7,789 nt of DNA from Treponema sp. (GTDB lineage Bacteria; Spirochaetota; Spirochaetia; Treponematales; Breznakiellaceae), in contig JAITES010000065.1 of the NCBI GenBank assembly GCA_031281925.1, forward strand, positions 1-7,789. Reading direction: 5' to 3'. Under the pieces are notes generated by a model that worked only from the letters and a program-made list of their open reading frames with translations, did not search any database and was not told the origin of the DNA. The translations under genes were made by a program, and so were the position numbers. Of this stretch, positions 6,390 to 7,789 are shown piece by piece. Positions within the stretch are counted from its first letter, which is position 1; each line of letters begins with the position of its first letter.

Positions 6390-6423
6390 CTCCTTTCAAG
6401 CTTCATTCCTTACAATACGGGTT

Positions 6424-6975
6424 TTACTCGGTCTTGAGGGAACCTGCCCTGGTTCTGGTTCTGGAATACCCAACGGCAAGGATCGTGCCGAGGATCAGTA
6501 CCACCAGGGAATTGAGCCCCGCTGCAGTCAGACCCTGAATGTAAACCTTGTCCGCCGGTTCCTGATAGATAAGGATGTCCAGGGTGGGAGCTACGCCGAC
6601 CCATGCGATAAGGTTCGCCGCAATCTGGACAATGTTGAAGAAGATGGCGCTCTTGACACCGAATTTTCCTTCTTCAATTCCGTAGCGTGTCCAGAAGATA
6701 CCCGCCAGAAGACCGAATATTGCGTCGGCAATGACCCAACTCCACCAGACCCCGCCCCAGGTAAGGTCTGTCAGGGCGTGTCCGATAAAGGCGATGAGAA
6801 GCCCCGCAACCGGCCCAAAGACCGCTCCGAAGAAGACCACGATGGCAGAGGAAAGGTTGAGGTTGGTGTTGGGAACCCCCGAAGGAATCGCCACAAAACG
6901 CATCAACACAAACATGATCGCCGCCCCGATTCCGACAGCAACCACCGTCCTGACCGATAGAAGTTTCTTTTCCAT
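6424..6975 (-). CDS. ECF transporter S component, UPF0397 family
   Basis: The 183-residue hydrophobic protein is the substrate-binding membrane subunit of the ECF importer. Nearly the full length matches the UPF0397 pattern as I remember it: LSVRTVVAVGIGAA (6-19), RFVAIPSGVPNTN (26-38), FGPVAGLLIAFIGHALTD (53-70), WWSWVIADAIFGLLAGIFW (77-95), EEGKFG (101-106), APTLDILIYQEPADKVY (129-145) and a C-terminal TRTRAGSLK (173-181). I recall this family being labelled a riboflavin-type S component, but the natural substrate is not firmly established, so only 'vitamin or related micronutrient' is claimed. TM1 carries small residues of the AxxxA type (A13, G17) that usually contact EcfT. AAGGAG (6985-6990) lies nine bases before ATG 6975. 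It is the promoter-proximal gene of the ecf operon, so this S protein probably has its own dedicated energising module. Confidence 0.92.
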   Translation of the reverse strand: MEKKLLSVRTVVAVGIGAAIMFVLMRFVAIPSGVPNTNLNLSSAIVVFFGAVFGPVAGLLIAFIGHALTDLTWGGVWWSWVIADAIFGLLAGIFWTRYGIEEGKFGVKSAIFFNIVQIAANLIAWVGVAPTLDILIYQEPADKVYIQGLTAAGLNSLVVLILGTILAVGYSRTRTRAGSLKTE

Positions 6976-7010
6976 TTTAGTTTACTCCTTGTCTACAAGA
7001 TTATGTATCC

Positions 7011-7039
7011 AGTATATCTTATTACGAAAGAAAAGTATA
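7011..7039 (-). promoter_or_regulatory. Candidate promoter of the ECF operon
   Basis: On the minus strand TATACT (7016-7011) is a good -10. A 17-base spacer puts TATACT (7039-7034), a poor -35, upstream. An alternative -10, CATAAT (7005-7000), would start transcription almost at the ribosome binding site. The leader would be about 30 bases, too short for a riboswitch. Confidence 0.3.
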
Positions 7040-7043
7040 TAAT
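7015..7043 (+). promoter_or_regulatory. Promoter of the Uma2-family gene
   Basis: A consensus -10 TATAAT is at 7038-7043. The -35 position at 17 bases spacing is TATCTT (7015-7020), which is weak. Transcription would start near 7050, about 28 bases before the ATG. The element overlaps the candidate divergent promoter of the ECF operon. Confidence 0.5.
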
Positions 7044-7077
7044 GGTTAAAAGTAAAAGCCTGTGAAGGAGGTGCATT

Positions 7078-7650
7078 ATGCCCCTGCCTAAAGAACAAGA
7101 CCGTTATACCTACGCCGATTTTCTTGAATGGGACGAAGGCGAGCGTTACGAGATTATAGACGGCGAAGCCTATATGATGTCGGCCCCCGCCCGGATTCAT
7201 CAAGAGATATGCATGGCCTTATCAGCCGCGTTATATAACTATCTGGCAGGAAAAACCAGCGAAGTCTACGCCGCCCCTTTTGCCGTCCGGCTTTTTCCCA
7301 CAGTGGATCAAAGCGACGATACCGTCGTGGAACCTGATATTGCGGTAGTCTGCGATCCTTCCAAACTGGATGACCGGGGCTGCAACGGCCCGCCGGACTT
7401 TATCATCGAAATTACGTCCCCCTCCACCGCCCGGTACGACCGTATTGTCAAATTCAATAAATACCGGGAAGCGGGGGTCAGGGAATACTGGATCGCCGAT
7501 CCGGAAGAAAAAGTGGTTTCCGCATATGTGCTAAAAAACGGCGAATATACGGCGGCAAATTACGACGATACCGGGAAGGCCCCGGTAACGGTCCTTCCGG
7601 GCTGCGAAATCGACCTTGCGGCCATTTTCGGGGAGGCCTCCGGGGCGTAA
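7078..7650 (+). CDS. Uma2-family (DUF820) PD-(D/E)XK nuclease-like protein
   Basis: The 190-residue cytosolic protein has the Uma2 layout: YADFLEWDEGERYEIIDGE (12-30), H41 in the first helix, VEPDIAVV (84-91), PDFIIEITSPST (106-117), K125 in a helix, and YREAGVREYWIADPEEK (129-145). The PD-(D/E)XK core can be read as D87, E111-I-T113 and a shifted lysine, probably K125, which is the usual Uma2 variation. The residues for a metal-dependent nuclease are therefore all present, but the biological role of Uma2 proteins is largely unknown and no target can be named. AAGGAGG (7065-7071) lies six bases before ATG 7078, an excellent ribosome binding site, and a consensus -10 lies upstream. The gene ends with TAA directly followed by TAG. 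No transposase, toxin or methylase partner lies beside it. Confidence 0.93.
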   Translation: MPLPKEQDRYTYADFLEWDEGERYEIIDGEAYMMSAPARIHQEICMALSAALYNYLAGKTSEVYAAPFAVRLFPTVDQSDDTVVEPDIAVVCDPSKLDDRGCNGPPDFIIEITSPSTARYDRIVKFNKYREAGVREYWIADPEEKVVSAYVLKNGEYTAANYDDTGKAPVTVLPGCEIDLAAIFGEASGA

Positions 7651-7666
7651 TAGGGAAGGGGCTGGG

Positions 7667-7789
7667 ATGTCCAGGAAAGTGACCCTCAATATGGAAGCTG
7701 GAAACAATGCCAAAGAAATCGGTCTGCGCGGCTCTTTCAGGTTCATACGCAGTGTTAAATACCGCATGATTTTTGCCTTTTCCCTGCTT
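7667..7789 (+). CDS. N-terminus of a probable membrane sensor or chemotaxis protein (partial)
   Basis: ATG 7667 opens a frame that stays open to the window end (41 codons). AAGGGG (7656-7661) lies five bases upstream. The first 25 residues are polar, followed by RFIRSVKYRMIFAFSLL, in which a basic segment runs straight into a hydrophobic stretch. That pattern is typical of the first membrane helix of methyl-accepting chemotaxis proteins and sensor kinases (compare SIKxKLxxxF). Only 16 bases separate it from the Uma2 gene, so the two may be co-transcribed. The function is a guess from the N-terminus alone; any type of inner-membrane protein would fit. Confidence 0.55.
   Translation, partial: MSRKVTLNMEAGNNAKEIGLRGSFRFIRSVKYRMIFAFSLL

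Noticed and set aside
6976..7077. Vitamin riboswitch upstream of the S component
   Set aside because: The gap is short and holds promoter and ribosome binding signals for two divergent genes; no multi-helix aptamer pattern is visible.
1..7789. CRISPR arrays, tRNA or rRNA genes, insertion sequences, phage genes or a defence cluster
   Set aside because: No regularly spaced repeats, RNA-gene signatures, transposase motifs or terminal inverted repeats were seen; the Uma2 gene alone is not enough to call a defence or mobile system.

Overview
The window reads as ordinary, gene-dense bacterial chromosome with moderately high GC and short intergenic gaps. The most likely source is a Treponema-like spirochaete, possibly of the termite-gut type. 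This rests on inference: a group III-like phosphofructokinase, a secreted outer-membrane barrel protein coupled to an RlpA/SPOR protein, a likely TTG start, a free-standing Uma2 nuclease-like gene, and a Firmicutes-like vitamin-type ECF transporter. No rRNA or marker gene is present to prove it.

Layout, left to right. Positions 1-75 are the last 24 codons of a sugar-type ABC transporter permease, followed by a possible terminator and a weak promoter. A 6-phosphofructokinase gene occupies 192-1298 (+). A hairpin and a TTGAAA/GATTAT promoter then lead into a two-gene envelope operon (+). Its first gene (1429-2640) encodes a secreted two-domain protein with a C-terminal beta-barrel. Its second gene (2640-3671) encodes an RlpA-like double-psi barrel with a proline-rich spacer and a SPOR domain. 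The two genes overlap by one base (TAATG).

On the minus strand, 6975 down to 3643, lies a complete ECF vitamin/micronutrient transporter operon. It runs from the S component (UPF0397-like, 6424-6975) to a fused double-ATPase EcfA (4491-6320) to EcfT (3643-4494). EcfA and EcfT overlap by ATGA. The end of ecfT runs 29 bases into the end of the convergent rlpA-like gene. The 103-base gap between the S gene and ecfA holds inverted repeats and a possible 29-codon open frame. A 102-base divergent promoter region separates the S gene from a Uma2-family gene (7078-7650, +). Sixteen bases further on begins a truncated gene (7667 to the window end) whose start looks like a membrane-anchored sensor or chemotaxis protein.

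The parts make sense as sugar uptake and glycolysis on the left, an envelope/septum pair in the centre, and micronutrient import on the right. I see no defence island, phage, insertion sequence, CRISPR array or RNA gene, and nothing that clearly amounts to a new system. The points most worth checking are the RlpA-like protein lacking residues expected for catalysis, its translational coupling to an uncharacterised barrel protein, the unusual combination of active-site residues in the phosphofructokinase, and the structured gap in the ECF operon.
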